The position numbers and the translations under genes are program-made. From Cryptomeria japonica (taxonomy: Eukaryota > Streptophyta > Pinopsida > Cupressales > Cupressaceae), in the NCBI RefSeq assembly GCF_030272615.1, contig NC_081412.1, positions 19,941,932 through 20,005,931 of the forward strand: DNA of 64,000 nucleotides, written 5' to 3'. Positions 50,201-62,513 of this stretch are shown one piece after another. The notes beneath the pieces are model-generated. The model was not told the DNA's origin. It ran no database searches and saw nothing but the letters and a program-made list of their open reading frames with translations. Numbering within the stretch: the first letter of the stretch is position 1; each line of letters opens with the position of its first letter.

Positions 50201-50797
50201 GATACTATTTGGAATTTTAACTGGTTTCCTATTCACCCTAGACATGTATCTAGGCATTTCATGCTTCTTGATAACACCTTTGTATTTGTCATAATCCTCT
50301 TCAATCCACTTCAAATCTATATCTGTACATGCAGCACCAGTAATATGGAAAGCTTCAACAAAGCTAGCTCTATTAATTGAAACTAGGGCAGACTGGTTCT
50401 TTCTTCTGATTACCCTAGATACTGGGGAATAGCATTTGGCCAACTCTTTGATCAAATCCACATCAACATACACATATGACACAATTAACTTTGCCATATT
50501 TAAATCCCAAGGGTTTGACATCAGGACACCCTTAACCCTATTATTCCAGAAATAATGAAACAGAGCAGAACCAGTCATATGAAGCGTGGTCGAGTTTCTG
50601 CATTGGCTCCATAAATCTTTCCATGCCAAATCATTTGTATTCAAAGCAACGAAAGTCCCTGGCGACAAATATACAAATTCTTCTTTGTATTTATTATCCT
50701 TCTTTTCCTCAGTGGCCTTGGGATTGGAACCTCCAGGTCCTCCACTTGTCATGGCCTGGGGCTTGGAACCTCCAGTTCCACTCATCACCTTGCTCAT

Positions 50798-52706
50798 TTT
50801 AGCTGCAGGAGAAAAACTTAACCAATTTTCTGAAATTTTCCCACACCCAACACTTTGAATTCTCCAACATTTTTACATAGCTCAATTCACTGGATTACCT
50901 TGAAGATAGAATTCATTAATGCAATTATACAAAATCTCGGCTCGATCATGCAATTTATGGTATTTGGGCACCTTCACTTCTCTCAATTCTCATTAATTAC
51001 CACACTTACATGAACTAGCTACTGTGGCATTAATTCAAAGCTGAAGTACTTGAACGAAATTTGAATTCATGCCCTTCTATTTGATTGGCAATTGCCATTC
51101 AAAACTTTTACAGAACCTGACAAACAAGTCCACGTGTCAATCCCCATCTTTAATCGCACACTCGCAACTGGTTATAATAATTTGGAAAGTAATTGGTGAG
51201 TTAGCTTTAATGCTACCAAATCCTCTTAATCACAAGCTCGCAACCCCTTTTACGAATCCTCAAAGAATCTCATGAGTGAGCAATAACCGTTGATCTTCAT
51301 CAAGCCCTTTAGTCGCAACCTAACAACAACATTTGTAATATTCTTTCTTTACCTATGAGCTGGCGACCACTGCAAATCTATCAAAACAACTTATTTCATT
51401 GCAAGCTCGCAACTCGAAACTTAACTTGACTTAAACCCTTGCTATCCCGTGACAACGAGACACTTAACTGCTATCATATGCTCACAACACTTTTTGACTT
51501 AAGACTTACAAACCCGTGAGCATGCGATGACCACAAGATTAGACCAAAACTTACCTATCGCCAGATCACAACATAAAATGCTAAACAACTTCAAAACCTG
51601 CAAGCAAGCGACGAAACCAACTAAGCTACGATACCAACCACATCGCATGATCACAAATTAAAATGACTTAACCACGAACACCTCACAACCTTGCGATAAC
51701 ATAAAATCACACCCAGTCGCAACCTCGCTACATAAAATGGTCAAGTACAAAACACCTTGCGAGGTAGCGACAACTAAAGTCTCCCAGTGCTCGCAAGCTT
51801 GTGACTTAAATTGACTTGATGATAAAATACTTGTGAGCTAGCGATAACCATAAAATCTCAAAACTATTTATCTCTTGACCAGAGTGACCCAACGAGTAGC
51901 AACAAAAATTGATGTTTTATGTTAATTACCTTCATAAACAGGCACGAGCAGTGGCACATGGACCATTAATGACTTAATCACTAACTCTCACAGCTATAAT
52001 GCATGGCATCAAACCAATTTGAGACCTCGCGACCAAAGCAATTTCATTAACAATATCCAGCTCGCTAACATAAAATGATAACACCCAAAAAACTAGAGAC
52101 CTCGCAATTTAAACCCAAACCAACACTCTCTAACTTGCCACTTAAATTGTTAAACATAAAATTTATCTGTGAGTTAGAGATGAAACATTAAACATGTCTC
52201 ATTGTCTGACCAACCGTTTGACCACACTTGACATTGACATGGACAAATAAAGAGAGGACAACTCAGATTTTCAATGCACGCCAACTTCGGTTTACTAGCC
52301 AACTAAGACAATAAACAAACACAAAACCCTAACCGCCATGAACATCATGTTAGCATTTAATGTAGAACAATAGAAAGGTTCTAACAGTTATGCAATATGA
52401 ATAATTTTATGGATCTTGTGACACAAATTGTTGCATTTCATGTTCAACATAATGTGGAACTAATTTACTAATAATTCAATTGTTTACTAATAATTCAGAA
52501 AATAAATTCTAATTGTTTACTAGTAATTCAAATTCAAAATTAAAAATATGAAATAAGTATCCGTTGCGATTGACAAATTCAAGGAATACAATATCAAAAA
52601 TCATCAATGACAACTATAGTATTGCAAATTGAAATTGTAATATGACTCAAGAACTGTAGTATAATTATAAATACCTATAAACTGACTGCTAATTCACTTC
52701 AGTGAC
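50798..52706. other. Noncoding DNA with a degenerate roughly 40-bp satellite
   Basis: From about 51150 to 51860 short phrases containing CTCGCAAC, TTGCGA, GTGAGCTAGCGA or TCGCAACC return about every 33-45 bases (for example at 51401, 51445, 51478, 51511, 51555, 51597, 51641, 51680, 51715, 51750, 51790 and 51830). The units resemble ACTTGTGAGCTAGCGATAAC followed by CATAAAAT. It may be part of an LTR of the minus-strand element at 47604-50797, or an independent minisatellite. No gene is seen. Confidence 0.5.
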
Positions 52707-55479
52707 TCAGTTCGAGGCTTCTATATCCCAAATGGACTCAAGATCCGGAAACTGACTAGTACTAACAGGTTCATCTTCATTTTGAGTTGGGTATTCAAAA
52801 ATTTCTTCGTCTTCATGCTGACTCTGAGTCCGTGATCCATCATTTGTCTCAACAGTAGCACCACCAACTTTTAAAGTGTTGCACAACCCTCGTCTTTCAT
52901 GCATGAAATTCCAGATTGCCAGTGCCCTATCATATGGAAAATCTCTAACATTATACTGAGTTACAAACAACCTCAAGAAATTTTCCAAATTTTTGTCTAA
53001 TTTGTTTCTGATCTTTGATTTCAAAAGCCCGAATGCACTGAAAACTCTCTCATCTTCCACCAACCCCAATATCCTTGTTTGACATAAATCAACAAGTTTC
53101 AAATATTCTGGTATTGCGATATGCAATGCTTCACTTTGATCTATCCTTTTCCAAAGCCTTGTGATTGATCCAAGTTCAAATGGATTCTCCAAGTCAACCA
53201 ACTACTATTTCATAAACAATGCAAAGTGTTTACATTGTTTTTTAAGATGATCTAAATTTAAAATTCCTTCTATTGGCTATCCATTGCAATATGCATCTTT
53301 TGAAAATGTCAATATCAATTCCTCTAGTTTTTTATGAAACATCTTTGTGTCATTTGGATTATATCCAATTGAATGCCAAAATTGAGGATACACACAACCC
53401 ATGGCTTCAAGTATTTCTTTTCAAGGGAATCTTTCACGAATCTCAGTTGAAAGTTCATATGCAATAGACTTCAAATTATCACTAACAGATTTAACAATCC
53501 TGTCAAAATCTTCTTTTTTAACTGGTAGTGCTCAGCCTCGCTTGCCCGTCTTAGATTGGTGCATTAGTATTTGAAATCCTTTTACAAAGACACATAACTC
53601 ATTTTTTGTATTGAAATGTAAAAAATTTCAGCATGATTCAAGTCTATAATTATCTGCCACCTAAAAAAATTTGGGCTTCGCCCTGTTAGATCTGAATATA
53701 GACCATCCAGGATAGAATGCTATACTCATTGATATACATAATTCTGTCTTGGGATTTATTAACAAGTTTGTTCATTGAATCCAACATGGGGAGAAGACTA
53801 GCTAAAGTTAACAGAGTCTCTATATCAATTAACTTATGTAAGAGATCATGAGCTTTGTCTACTGTGAGGCGTTGCTCATACATTAGTCCGATCAAGGATT
53901 GATATTCTGTTAGAACTCATTCCACTAGTCCATGGAAGGAGATCCATCTGGTCTCAACATCCCTGAGAAGCTTGTTTCCTGTTGTTACTCCCTTAGAAAA
54001 AATCAGAAATTCTACAAAACGTTTAGGACTTTAGCAAAAGTATGAGTGGAGCTCGTGGAACAGATCTTCAACTTTTGATATTGTAGGGAAATTTCTTACA
54101 ATTCTATATGCTAAATTCATTCAATGGGCCATGCAGTGAATGCCAACCATGTATGGTGCAATAATAGTTTGTAATCTTACGCAAAGATTGCTCCTTTGAC
54201 CTTGCATTACTGCAACTCCATCAACTCCAACACAAACCATCTTCTTGGCAATTGTCAAGTCATGCATACCAACAATTTCATTCAAATCTTTCTTAACTTC
54301 CAAAGATAAATTTTCTGCTGTTGAATTGCCCCTCATTTTATGAACACAGAGTAGATGAGCTCGGTCGATGTGTTCTTTTATAGTATACACATGCATACAA
54401 ACCCAAGCAGTGTTATCTACTGTAGTAACTTCATCTATGGATAATGAAATGAAATTTTACTCTTTTACACTCTCTTGTAAATTTTGCTTTTCCACCTCAG
54501 TAAAATAGTTTGCCATTTCCCATCCAGTGTTTATTGACCAATGTGACATAGGATAGTGAGGAACATTAAAAAAGATAATAAATTACTAAATTATGGGAAA
54601 GATTTCATAGGATGACCTCTTGACAGAATATGAAAAATAACACTCATCTGAACAGTCTTTGCCAAGTTTGCATCTTTCGCTGCATGTTCAAGCCCAACCT
54701 TGATTGTATTTCCAAATCCACTATTACCAATCAGTGTCATTTTGTGGTTGTGCTCTTCATATTCCACAACATACTTAACATGAAGACATTCTTCCTTTGA
54801 TTTCCATCTTACTACCAGTGTTTCCTTTTTGTCTATGATTTGTTTTTCATAAACCTTACCAATATGCTTTTCTATGGTGTCAAGCTTTAGCTGCATCTTC
54901 TTCTCTCTTTTAGTTTTCCAGCTACAAATCTTACACCTGCATTCTGTTGGTTGTTCATCAGTGTTTGGGATTGGTTCAATGAATGGGTACCCAATCAATC
55001 TTAAAACTCCTTGTCATCCCCCACTCTCGCCCCAATTTTACTTTCCTTTTTCTTTTCTTCCTACCAACATCATCTTCAGTACTAGCATTTGCATCTGAGT
55101 GAATTATCTCATTGTGTGTATCCCTTAGAACATCTTCTTCCATGTCAATATTGTCATCCTCATTTGATGCATTTAACTTAATGACAATCCCACCTTGTGG
55201 TGGTGGTGAGCTACTGTGAATGGAATTTGCAACTGCAGAAGTTGATGGACCAGAAACTTTGCCAATTCCAAAGAAAGACTTTATGGTAGTATCTTTAAGT
55301 TTAAGTTTTGGGCATTTTGACGACCTCCCAATCCCTTCAGTTTCACCACCCTGAGGAGTCTTACCCTTGTCTGACATCCCAATCCCTTCACCACCCTGAG
55401 GAGTCTCAATCTCACCCTTTTCTGACATCTCAATCCCTTCACCACCCCGAGGAGTCTCACCCTTGTCTGACTGTGACAT
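52707..55479 (-). pseudogene. hAT-family transposase, decayed (ZNF862/DUF4371-like)
   Basis: ATG at 55479 is followed by four repeats of the type KGETPQGGEGIGMSD, then KIKSFF-like KDTTIKSFFGIGK and a basic stretch (GRKKRKRKVK). A frameshift near 54985 leads to a zinc-binding-like CRCKICSWKTKREKK. The catalytic core follows: SIDEVTT (first Asp), CVGVDGVAVMQGQRSNL (second), GIHCMAH, NLAYRIVRNFP, LLRDVETRWISFHGL, TLASLLPMLDSMNKLV. The C-terminal dimerisation part is at 52707-53201 (EDERVFSAFGLLKSKIRNKL). Multiple stops and shifts lie between 53220 and 54600. It would cut and paste its own element, with an 8-bp target duplication usual for hAT; it is inactive now. Confidence 0.85.
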
Positions 55480-55480
55480 C
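55330..55480 (-). repeat. Short coding repeats at the hAT N-terminus
   Basis: Four imperfect units of about 39-48 bases (CTGAGGAGTCT, CACCCTT, TCTGACATC, CCAATCCCTTCA) encode the repeated GGEGIGMSDKGETPQ segment. Unit length is a multiple of three so the frame is kept. Confidence 0.8.
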
Positions 55481-55749
55481 TTGAGTCTTGACCTCTCACT
55501 ATGAATTAAAAGTTAAAACTAATACTATCAACTATGAAGAAATGATTACTCACCTTTATGCCTTCTCAATCCTCTGAATCAGGAATCAGGAATGCCCGGG
55601 CCTGTGTTGTAGGATTGTAACTTTGGCCCTCCTCCCTACAATGAACTTTGACATTCCAACTCAAATTATGGAATGCGAATCGAGAGCTCCCAAATTTACT
55701 AATCAGACATGAACAAATTGTAAGAAAGAGTGTATTTATATCAATCCAT

Positions 55750-56165
55750 GATTGCATTTTTGGCGAATTGCATGGGCGTTTCAAAATGCATCTTAATTTA
55801 AGCAGGGTGAAATGGGTCCTCAAATGCTTATAATGTATTAATTGATATTGGCAAATTTGGTTGATGCGTGCAATAAACATTTAATTTACCATTGGCAAAT
55901 TAGGTCCTAGGTATGTGGTCGTTTTACTATTTCTGGCAAATTACGGAGGTGATCTAATACCCACTTCCGAGTGATTCCAGAAAAATATTATGGGCATGCA
56001 CGTTGAATGGTGTGTGGTCAATGGCGAAGCCAGAATACAATATACCATTAACCCCAAAATTTTGGGCGATTTGACTACTATGTTGCCCTAGACTATTCGC
56101 CATTTCCTAAAAAAAAAGAGGCAAAAATACGTGGAATTCGCCAATTGGCGAAGATTCACCACTAA
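55750..56165. repeat. Subterminal TTGGCGAA/TTGGCAAAT motifs beside the hAT gene
   Basis: Motifs of the form TTGGCGAATT or TTGGCAAATT, in either orientation, occur at about 55755, 55850, 55891, 55934, 56022, 56068, 56094 and 56139. The last forms the palindrome TTCGCCAATTGGCGAA. Clusters of short motifs near element ends are typical transposase-binding sites in hAT elements. The terminal inverted repeat itself was not identified. Confidence 0.5.
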
Positions 56166-57661
56166 AAAAATCTCTAACAATAATAAAAGCTAAAACTAAA
56201 TCATACAACTACTTTCATGTAATTATGCGAACTACAAAATAACTTTATTGCAATATAGACAAATCATGAAAGAAAAATATAAATATACATATCACCTCAA
56301 TGTCAAAACTTGTGATTTAAATTTTCTTAGATAAATTTTAAAAAAGAAGAAAAAATAAAATAATTAATGAGGTATAAATTTTTGTATTTATCAAAATATG
56401 TAATGCCTCACATGTTTGCATTCCGCCATTTCTTTATTTTGATCCACTATTGACTCTATATATGATACCCTTTGACATCCATGTGGTGCATCCTAATTAT
56501 AGTTATATTCTTTTGATTGTGTAGATAACATTGTTGGTGTTGATAGTTGGTTATACCTGTAGATTCAATGATAGTCATATATGCATGACGCCGATACGAT
56601 GATATGACATGATGTTATATGGTGACATATGCTTTATACTATGATGGCACTTTGATTATACTAATAATGATGTGGTTTCATGATGATGCATTGGATATTT
56701 TATGATTAATTAATTGAAATATTATGCTACTAACCATATTAATATGTGACCCTGATTGGGGAATGATTATATATATGTTTTAATTATATTGTGTTATATA
56801 TGTGCACATGTATTTGTTGTGTTTTAGTTGATCCAAGTACATGACATCGACTCCACTTGGCTCCACGTGTCTAGGTGAGTTCATTTCCCTAACATTGGTT
56901 ATAAGAGATACCACATTGGTCATTTATGTCTCCTACCCCTAGCCATCATTCCTAATTTAGACGTTTCTCCTTATTACATGTGTCTATAAACCTCGATTAC
57001 TGTGTTGGTAATGTTTGGCAACCCTAATGCATAATTGTGTAAAACCCATAATGATTGTTTGTGCATAGGTAGCCATTTATAAATTATTCTTATTTTAATG
57101 TGTATATTTATCATATTAAGTTGATTTAATATTTAATTGTGAAATGTGCCTTATTTGTATGTGGATTGATGAGAATTTCATAATTTGTCGATAGGGTTCA
57201 TTTGGGGGTATTTTTGATATTTAAGTTTTAATTTTATTTTTATATTGTTTTATTCCTCACTCCAAAAATGTGTTTATATGATGAATTGAAGTTTAGGTTT
57301 TTTTTTTACAATTAGTTCATTTTCTCATTATGCTCTTAAAAACTCTACACCTTGAATTTGGATTCATGATTGAAGGAGATTTTCTTGGAGGATTTTTGTT
57401 GGCATTAGCTCAAAATATTGGTAATGGTGAATTCTCTTGGCTGTCCAAAAGATTTTTTGTCTTCCATTGTGTGTGGATTGCATTTTCATTTTGAAGGTTT
57501 GATCAAGTTTGATGTAGGAACTTGAATCCTCCTTTGTTTTTCAATTAAATTGCTTATACTTTGATGTAAATGACTAGTTAAATGATTTAAAACATTCTTC
57601 CAATTTAAATATCTTTGGATGATTGTATATTTTGCTGGAATCAAACTTTGAAATATTGTTT

Positions 57662-59192
57662 TGTTAGAAATTTGAGTTTGTATGGTTGTCATTGATGTCA
57701 AATATGGTTGTTTGGATGGACTCTTGTCTAGATATGATCCTATATTATTGTAGGTTTATTTTTCTTATGTTTGGTGTTGCAGTTGAGCTTGATGTTTTGG
57801 TGTTAGTTGTGTAAAGTTCAATATGCAGGGAAGAGTTTTTAATATATGTGAGAAATAATGTTTAATGTCTCATTGGTAGAATTATTTGTATTCCTTTGGA
57901 TGGTAAAGATTATGTTCTATGGATGTTGCATCGACTAGTTTTCTGGTTTGTGGATTGTAAAAGTTAACTGTTATCGTTCTTTTATAGTAAGGGTGTCTAT
58001 CAGATTGGTTCAAAAAGTCTTTGATAACATCCAAATATATGGAATCCTATGTCACAGATTTGTAGATGATTATGTGATTTGTGCAAATTATTTTTAGTAT
58101 GTTTCTCTAGTGGTGTTTCTATTTTGCAAGTGAGTTATGTTGATTTGTGTTTAATATATTTAGTTGTATTTTAGTTTGGTTTGTTTGCTTGGATTATCTT
58201 ATTGGGACCATGCTTTTTGGTCTAGATATATATTGGGAGGATGAGTTGGAATGCTTTTATGGGTCTCACCATGGTTTGTGGAGATCCACATGACATAATT
58301 TGCATTGAAAGAAGTCTTTTGGCCAACTAATTGACAAGCCTTATTCCCTATCTACACATTATGTTTGGTGGTAACTTTGGAGGATGTGTTAGTGTATACA
58401 AATAATTGGATCCATCTTGGAAGGATGCGTTGTGATGTATTTGGGTCTTATCTTTCTCTTGGAGTGGACTGCCTTAAGTGTTTTTGGTCCAAGTGCTTAT
58501 TTTTTGCAATAATATTTATTCCGATTGTGGCAGATCCTTAATTAGGTTTTTGATGATCTATCTCATATTTAAAGAGTGTTGTTGGATGAGTTATGCATAT
58601 GATTGCACGTGAATTGATGAGAAGTGAATTTGAATGATGTGCAAATAGATTTGAGACTATAGATGTGCGAAATTCAATTTGTGAAGAGCCTTGAAGGTGA
58701 CACATTTTGTGAAATAGTGATAGTTGTCAAAGATGTTTTGCCATGATGTTGGTCATTTGATACAAATGTTAAAGGACAATTTCATGATTAGCCGATCCTT
58801 CTCATTTTGGTTTTGCTATTTCCTTTGTTGTTGATTGACATTGGGCCTTTCAGTAGCACCTTGTATCTTGCTCTGAAGTAGTGTGCCTCAATTGCGCAAG
58901 TCCTTATCTCTTGCCCTAAGGCAACAGGCCTTAATATTGCAGGTCTTTTAGGTGCAATTTTTCTCCTTGGCAGTGAGCCTAAAAAAATTGTAATCATTTT
59001 ATTCATATTACGAGTCTGAATCTCATTGTGGTTTTTCCTTATTTGGGTTTTCCACTTAAATTTGGTGTTCATGTGTTGATGGTTGATGAATTTTAAGTAT
59101 TGTTGTAGAATGTTTAAATGCTAATTATAATTAATTTATTTTGAAGATTTGGATTGATTCCCCCCCCTCTTAGTCCTACCTTGGATTTGACA
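57662..59192 (+). mobile_element. Copia 5' LTR, block 3
   Basis: 1531 bp, TGTTAGAAATTTGAG to CCTTGGATTTGACA, homologous to 25267-26781. Directly followed by the primer site. Confidence 0.85.
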
Positions 59193-59194
59193 AT

Positions 59195-59206
59195 TGGTAT
59201 TAGAGC
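59195..59206 (+). other. Copia primer-binding site, block 3
   Basis: TGGTATTAGAGC, one base from the usual TGGTATCAGAGC complementary to initiator Met-tRNA. Confidence 0.85.
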
Positions 59207-59249
59207 AAGGTTACACTTTGGAAAGCTTAATCACTTGAGTGTATCTGCA

Positions 59250-60985
59250 ATGGTTCATTAACTTCATCTTGAAGATATGTTGTTTGATTGTACAAATTTC
59301 TCTTATTGGAAGGAGAGGATGCAATTATATTTGGAAACTTTGTAGAATGGAATCTGGTATATTTTTCAGTCTGGTTATATGCCTTCATCGAATGGACCTC
59401 AGCCTCTGAATGAACTTAAGAATCACATGAGATTAACGCAAAGGCTAGAATAGTAATATTCAACTACTTGAGTGATGTAGTATTAGGTAAGGCTATCTAA
59501 GATTGAAAGAATCCAAGGAGGTTTGGAACAAATTATGTCAATCATATAAAGGAGATCCTATGGCAAAGCAAGCTAGGTTAATGAATCTAAAACAAAAATA
59601 TGAGTGCTTAAGGATGACTGATAATGAAGGTGTTGAGAACTACATACATAGGGTGAATCATATTGCAAATGCTATAAGAGGTGTTGGTGGAATATTAGAA
59701 GAAGGTGATGTCATAAGAAAGATCCAGTTGATAGTGCCTAAACCCTACAAACCTAATAAGTGTGCCATTGTAGAATGCCATGATTTGGATAAGTATATTT
59801 GATTGATCAACTCCTTGGAACATTATTTTCTTATAAAATTGTAGAGATGGAAGATATAAAAAGAGAAAGAAAAGAGTTTGCATTTAATGTTTCAAAGCTA
59901 TCAGAAGATGAACCATAAGAAATTGAAAACTTGGATGAGATCGAAGCAAACTTTGTAAGAAGATTGAAGAGAGGAACTAGAAAACTTCTACAAAGATAAG
60001 TTACCCTTGAAATGCTTGAATTGTGGTAGAATCGGTCATATGATCAATTCTAAATGTATGTATAAGGAAGATTACAAAAGATCCGATGATGATGAGGAAA
60101 AAGGTAGATACAAAAGACACAACTTTAAGAAAATGACAACTGATAGAGATAGAGGGAAAAAGATCCTATGTCTATGGAGACACATTCCTCTAAGGATGAA
60201 GATGGTGATGACTTGAATGAAGATATCTATTTTTTGCCATAGAGGAGAAGAATAAGGATATGTGCGGAAGACTGGAAGGTATGCAAAACAATATGAAGTC
60301 AACAAGAGAGGAGACCACACTACATACTAAAGTGGAACAAAAACTTGGATCATCGACTTCGGATGTTCAAATCATATGACAGGTTCTAAAGAGAAGTTCA
60401 TTAACCTTAAGAAGTATCATGGAGGATCAATAAAATTTACAAGAGAGGAAGCTGATGCTATTTGTGGAATATGAAGTATTTCGATTGATGATAAGCACAA
60501 AACTGATAATGTTTATTATGTTGAAGGTCTCAAACATAATTTATTGAGTGTTAGTCAGATGTATAGTAAAGGTTATGAATTTTTATTTAGCAAAACTGAA
60601 TGCGTAATTAGAAAAGGAATAACTATAAGAATGATAGCAGGAGGTATTAGGACAAGTGGAAATGCTTATTACATAAAGGATAAGAGTGGAAGAAGGTTCT
60701 TTGACATAGAGCAATGAATGTTGGTTATGGCACAAGAGGATGGGACATTTCAATTTTGATAACATGATAAAGGTAAGTAACACTAAAGTTGTGCAAGATT
60801 TATCAAGGATTGTCAAACCTACTGATACTAGGTGTAGGGAATGTCAACTAGAAAAAAAACAAAGAGAAGTACCAGTACAAGGAATATTGTACATCTAAAC
60901 GCTTGGATTTGATTCACATAGATCATTGTAGATCTACAAGGATGAGATGACTCAATGGAGAAAGGTATTTTATGTTACTTTTAAA
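59250..60985 (+). pseudogene. Copia gag-protease-preintegrase remnant, block 3
   Basis: Same layout as 26840-28570: a UBN2-like gag part at 59503-59802, a better preserved zinc knuckle (CLNCGRIGHM), a protease site WIIDFGCSNHMTG (only S of DSG changed), a preintegrase zinc motif, and an integrase start ending in LNGERYFMLL. It stops at the same base as block 2, so the truncation predates the duplication. Confidence 0.9.
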
Positions 60986-61213
60986 AAAAAAATTTAGACT
61001 TTATATTAACTTTTGAAAATATAATCTATTCTACCTTTCTTTTATATAAATTAATATATACCATATCTTTGTACAATTTTAATATAAAAATTATCTAGAA
61101 AACAAATAATTTAGAAAAAAAATATTAAATTCATATTAATTTATAATTTTAATTTAAAAATAATAGAAAACTTCTTAACTAAGTAAATATAAAAAAATTC
61201 AATTCTAAATTGA

Positions 61214-61585
61214 CTATCTCCTTCTTGATCCTCCTTCAGGATGTTACATAGAGACTCTGGCCAGTGTTGACTATATACGTCACATGCTAGACAACCGTCT
61301 CTAACTCCCTTCCTCTTATCGACTAGTTCATTTACTGAAACAAGTGGGGAAACCTTAACTTATGGATCGGTCAAGTCACTAAAGTCAGTCCCAAGCCCCT
61401 TCCAACTGGGTCCGATCTCGCTCTCAATGACAAAGCATCCACCCAGCTCTTCGTTCTCAATTCCCGTGTGTGGGGATGGGTGGGGGGTTCTCCAATTCGA
61501 GATATCTCCTTTTAACCCTACTATTCTATGGGCGAGAGCAACCCTCTTTATTAATCTAGCAAGGCCCTCCCCCATAGAGTAGCTC
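61214..61585. other. GC-rich insert flanked by 14-bp direct repeats, block 3
   Basis: Counterpart of 28805-29212, bounded by CAATTCTAAATTGA at 61200-61213 and 61586-61599. It lacks about 36 bases present in block 2, mostly around CTAGGCCCCCATAGAATTG and CAGGGCC. No recognisable gene. Confidence 0.6.
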
Positions 61586-62023
61586 CAATTCTAAATTGAA
61601 TTGGCTAAGTTCTTTCAATTTTGACATTTAAGTTACATTCTCTTTCAAGCAAATTTACCAAAATTACAAAAACCCAAATATAAATTCCTATACTTAGTTG
61701 TGTGTCCATTAACAGGCATAGCTTGGATTGCTCATATACTTAAATGCAGGAGTTCACACATTAATGGGCACGTTTATAGAGGTAAATTATGAGTCAAACA
61801 AGAGCAGGCAATTTTTAATAATAACTTCAAAACATAAAAGTTGAGAGTGTGACGAAGCAGAATCCTTTTAAGAAAAAGGCATGGCAAGTCAAGTCACAAT
61901 ACAGCAGTCGAATCCAATGAAATGTACACAATAGCGAATCTCGTGACTACTTCGACCTTTTCAAGACCACAGAAAACCTGGCGACTATATTTAGACTCCC
62001 TTTCCCTTAGATGATTACAATGT

Positions 62024-62513
62024 ATGACCAAACTGAAGGATAAAATTATCAGAGCCTTGCGAGACGGAAGAAAATAAGATTTTGTATATAAGAGGATTAT
62101 CATCCGCCGCATTCTCAAACAAAGAAGAGAGAGGAAATTGAACTCGCTGTATGCAAGGTTCAGAGCCCTTCTGCCTAAATCTATCAAGGTAACTTCAAAG
62201 TCTATTATGTATAATTGTATATTGTTTATTTGTATCAATGTTTTAGATCACACTATATGATCCATTATAAGAGTGAGAGCTATGAAAAACAAATAACCTA
62301 TTTTCAAAAATTTCTTTTAATTTAAATTAGAAATTTTTGTTTGGATTGAATGAGTAATATAATATGCAATTCTGTAAGAGAAATTCTTGGTCTTTTGATT
62401 TATATCTATGTTTTGTGTTGGTGACAAAGGATGCTGCAAAATCTGAAAGTCTTTCTGATCATGAAAGCTGTAGTTCATCTTTATTGGTTGATCTTTCACG
62501 AAGGGATGTTTAG
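62024..62513 (+). pseudogene. bHLH-like small protein, copy 3 (dead)
   Basis: The exon-1 equivalent is 62024-62188 and the exon-2 equivalent is 62421-62513. TAA at 62075-62077 lies before the basic helix, the second ATG is CTG, the intron-1 acceptor is GTTG as in copy 2, and exon 2 ends in TAG. Exon 3 is absent because a LINE lies at about 63475. Confidence 0.85.

Larger units (their letters stand above)
47604..50797 (-). pseudogene. Unrecognised large minus-strand ORF split by a solo LTR
   Basis: ATG at 50797 opens MSKVMSGTGGSKPQAMTSGG and runs to the solo LTR at 50200. Taking out the LTR (48812-50200) and one GATAC repeat joins KIPNSI to KPPFDITPFHPYM in frame. The frame then meets TGA near 48704, continues (MDIQHTDVNKDYNYVGYVVE), meets TGA at 48300-48302, and continues through PKFVPIRIAFMEFIWQL to TGA at 47604-47606. 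In total it is about 600 codons with two internal TGAs. The N-terminus is Gly/Ser-rich, the middle hydrophobic/charged, and the end (QQQDPQDGHSSHGKRPLSVS) polar. No reverse transcriptase, protease, zinc knuckle or transposase motif is seen. It may be a gag-like or accessory protein of a non-autonomous element, or a decayed gymnosperm gene. Confidence 0.55.
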
